A stretch of DNA of 14,643 nucleotides, taken from the NCBI GenBank assembly GCA_910577585.1, contig CAJTNN010000041.1, forward strand, positions 1-14,643, read 5' to 3'. Positions 13,757-14,643 of this stretch are shown piece by piece. The position numbers and the translations under genes are program-made. The DNA is from an uncultured Muribaculaceae bacterium (GTDB lineage: Bacteria > Bacteroidota > Bacteroidia > Bacteroidales > Muribaculaceae). How positions within the stretch are numbered: the stretch's first letter is position 1; every line of letters begins with the position of its first letter. A model generated the notes under the pieces. That model ran no database searches and had not been told where the DNA came from. It was given only the letters and a program-made list of their open reading frames with translations.

Positions 13757-13916
13757 AAATAATGTATAAATAGTATGTAAAGTTAGTGATTTTATTCTAA
13801 ATAGGGAAATATTTACAGTAAAACAAGTAGTTCTTGAATACTCTAAGATTTCCAATCGCAAAAGGGATTGCAGATACACATCTGATTCTAGAGATACTGT
13901 TCCAGAAGTACATTAA
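13757..13916. other. Upstream region of the DUF1016 gene
   Basis: On the minus strand TAACTTTA (13778-13785) is one base from the TAnnTTTG -7 pattern and lies 22 bp before the ATG. No clear -33 TTTG is found at the right distance, so the promoter call is weak. Confidence 0.3.
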
Positions 13917-14031
13917 TGGAGCACGGGCTTGACGGGAGCACTGAGTTTACGGGAGCACGGGGTTTACGGGAGAATGGGTTGAGGGTTGAACCTGGTTTAC
14001 GGGAGTACGGGGTAAACGGGAGAACGGGGTT
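13917..14031. repeat. 18-bp tandem array leading into mosaic repeat copy C
   Basis: About six units, such as gtttacgggagcacgggg and aaacgggagaacggggtt, are arranged as in copy B. One unit (gagggttgaacctgg) is shortened and diverged. Units vary at one place between gagaac, gagtac and gagcac. Confidence 0.8.
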
Positions 14032-14174
14032 GACGGAGGCGTAGTTTTGAAGATGGGGAAGGAGTTTAAGGGCGCGGATTTTTTCGCTTGTCGCTGCGCG
14101 ACAGCGCCGCGGATGGAATGGATTAACGCGGATCCTTATCTGTGCTGGCTGCTTGCACGCGGGTGGGGCCGGAT

Positions 14175-14201
14175 GCATCAAGGCGCTGAGCGCCTTGATG
14201 C
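14175..14201. repeat. Perfect 12-bp triloop hairpin, copy C (loop reversed)
   Basis: Arms are identical to copies A and B, but the loop is tga, the reverse complement of tca. The whole hairpin is thus the exact inverse of the other two copies. Confidence 0.85.
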
Positions 14202-14237
14202 ACGCGGATGGCGTCCCGGCAAGCTCTTCCACTGCCA

Positions 14238-14325
14238 ATTCAGTCGCCATGCGTTTGCAATTCAGTCGCCATGGGTTTGCAATTCAGTCGCCGTGGGTTT
14301 GCAATTCAGTCGCCGTGGGTTTGCA
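14238..14325. repeat. 22-bp tandem array, copy C (4 units)
   Basis: Four units in the order gccatgcg, gccatggg, gccgtggg, gccgtggg. The last unit forms a perfect 10-bp triloop hairpin with the following aacccacggc (14312-14334). Confidence 0.9.
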
Positions 14326-14341
14326 ACCCACGGCATAATAG

Positions 14342-14643
14342 GCTGCTGACAATAGGACTTTGGGTGCATAATCGGGCTACCCTTGCTGCAAGGTCGGGGC
14401 GTGGGCGCCCCTCCTCCCAGAAGGCTGACGCCGCACAGGTCCCCCCCTCACCACCGTTCTCCCGTAAGGCCCCGTACTCCCGTAAATAAACGTACTCCCG
14501 TAAAAAATCCATTCTCCCGTAAAGATCCGTTCTCCCATAGGCCAACGTTCTCTCGTTATCAGGGGAGTTGTCACTGGGGATCGAGCAGCATCCGGCACCA
14601 TCCGCGTTGCCACAAGGCGCATAGCGCCGATGTGCCTGCGACC
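14342..14643. repeat. Mosaic repeat copy C, middle part (cut by window end)
   Basis: This matches copy B 12145-12446 with only about two differences, both near the left end. It includes the reversed 18-bp array at about 14456-14563 and the start of the ggcgc-ata-gcgcc hairpin region. Confidence 0.85.

Larger units (their letters stand above)
14032..14341. repeat. Mosaic repeat copy C, head module
   Basis: Same order of parts as copy B in the same orientation. It has atggaatggatt where copy B has atgggaaggatt, which makes it closer there to the tail module read in reverse. It is a direct repeat of copy B on the other side of the DUF1016 gene. Confidence 0.85.

Noticed and set aside
13757..13879. 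Upstream start for the DUF1016 protein at 13879
   Set aside because: The extra 41 residues do not look like the family and lie in AT-rich promoter-like DNA. The ATG at 13756 gives the usual family length.

Overview
The window looks like Bacteroidales chromosome, probably Muribaculaceae or a close relative. The evidence is Bacteroidetes-type promoters (TTTG, about 20 bp, TAnnTTTG), starts preceded by A-rich sequence rather than Shine-Dalgarno sites, large secreted beta-sandwich proteins with type IX secretion-like C-termini, and a sphingolipid-type alpha-oxoamine synthase. The assignment comes from reading the sequence, not from a search. No rRNA, tRNA or CRISPR array was seen.

Layout. 1-513: part of a palindromic mosaic repeat (copy A), ending in a hairpin. 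522-914 (-): small two-helix membrane protein of unknown function. 1052-7290 (-): three consecutive secreted proteins (707, 324 and 944 aa), each with a signal peptide and a type IX-like C-terminal end. 7291-8171: a regulatory stretch with a doubtful 95-aa ORF over two overlapping perfect palindromes, a textbook Bacteroidales promoter, a strong terminator hairpin and a 194-bp MITE-like element with perfect 21-bp terminal inverted repeats. 8172-10626 (-): an acyltransferase-like protein whose start overlaps the end of an alpha-oxoamine synthase, a likely two-gene sphingolipid/ceramide-type operon. 10627-11103: divergent promoter region with a 16-bp site present once in each orientation and a shortened second MITE copy. 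11104-11706 (+): TetR-type regulator. 11722-12592: full mosaic repeat (copy B). 12674-13756 (-): DUF1016/YhcG-type PD-(D/E)XK protein. 13917-14643: mosaic repeat copy C, cut by the window end.

How it may work together. The TetR-type protein probably controls itself and the divergent lipid operon through the mirrored 16-bp sites. The secreted proteins form a separate unit with its own promoter. The DUF1016 gene sits between direct, nearly identical copies B and C (offset 2,197 bp), so recombination could delete or amplify it as a cassette. The mosaic repeat has head and tail arms that are rough inverted copies of each other, several triloop hairpins, a 22-bp tandem array and 18-bp tandem arrays in both orientations. 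It is the least explained structure here.
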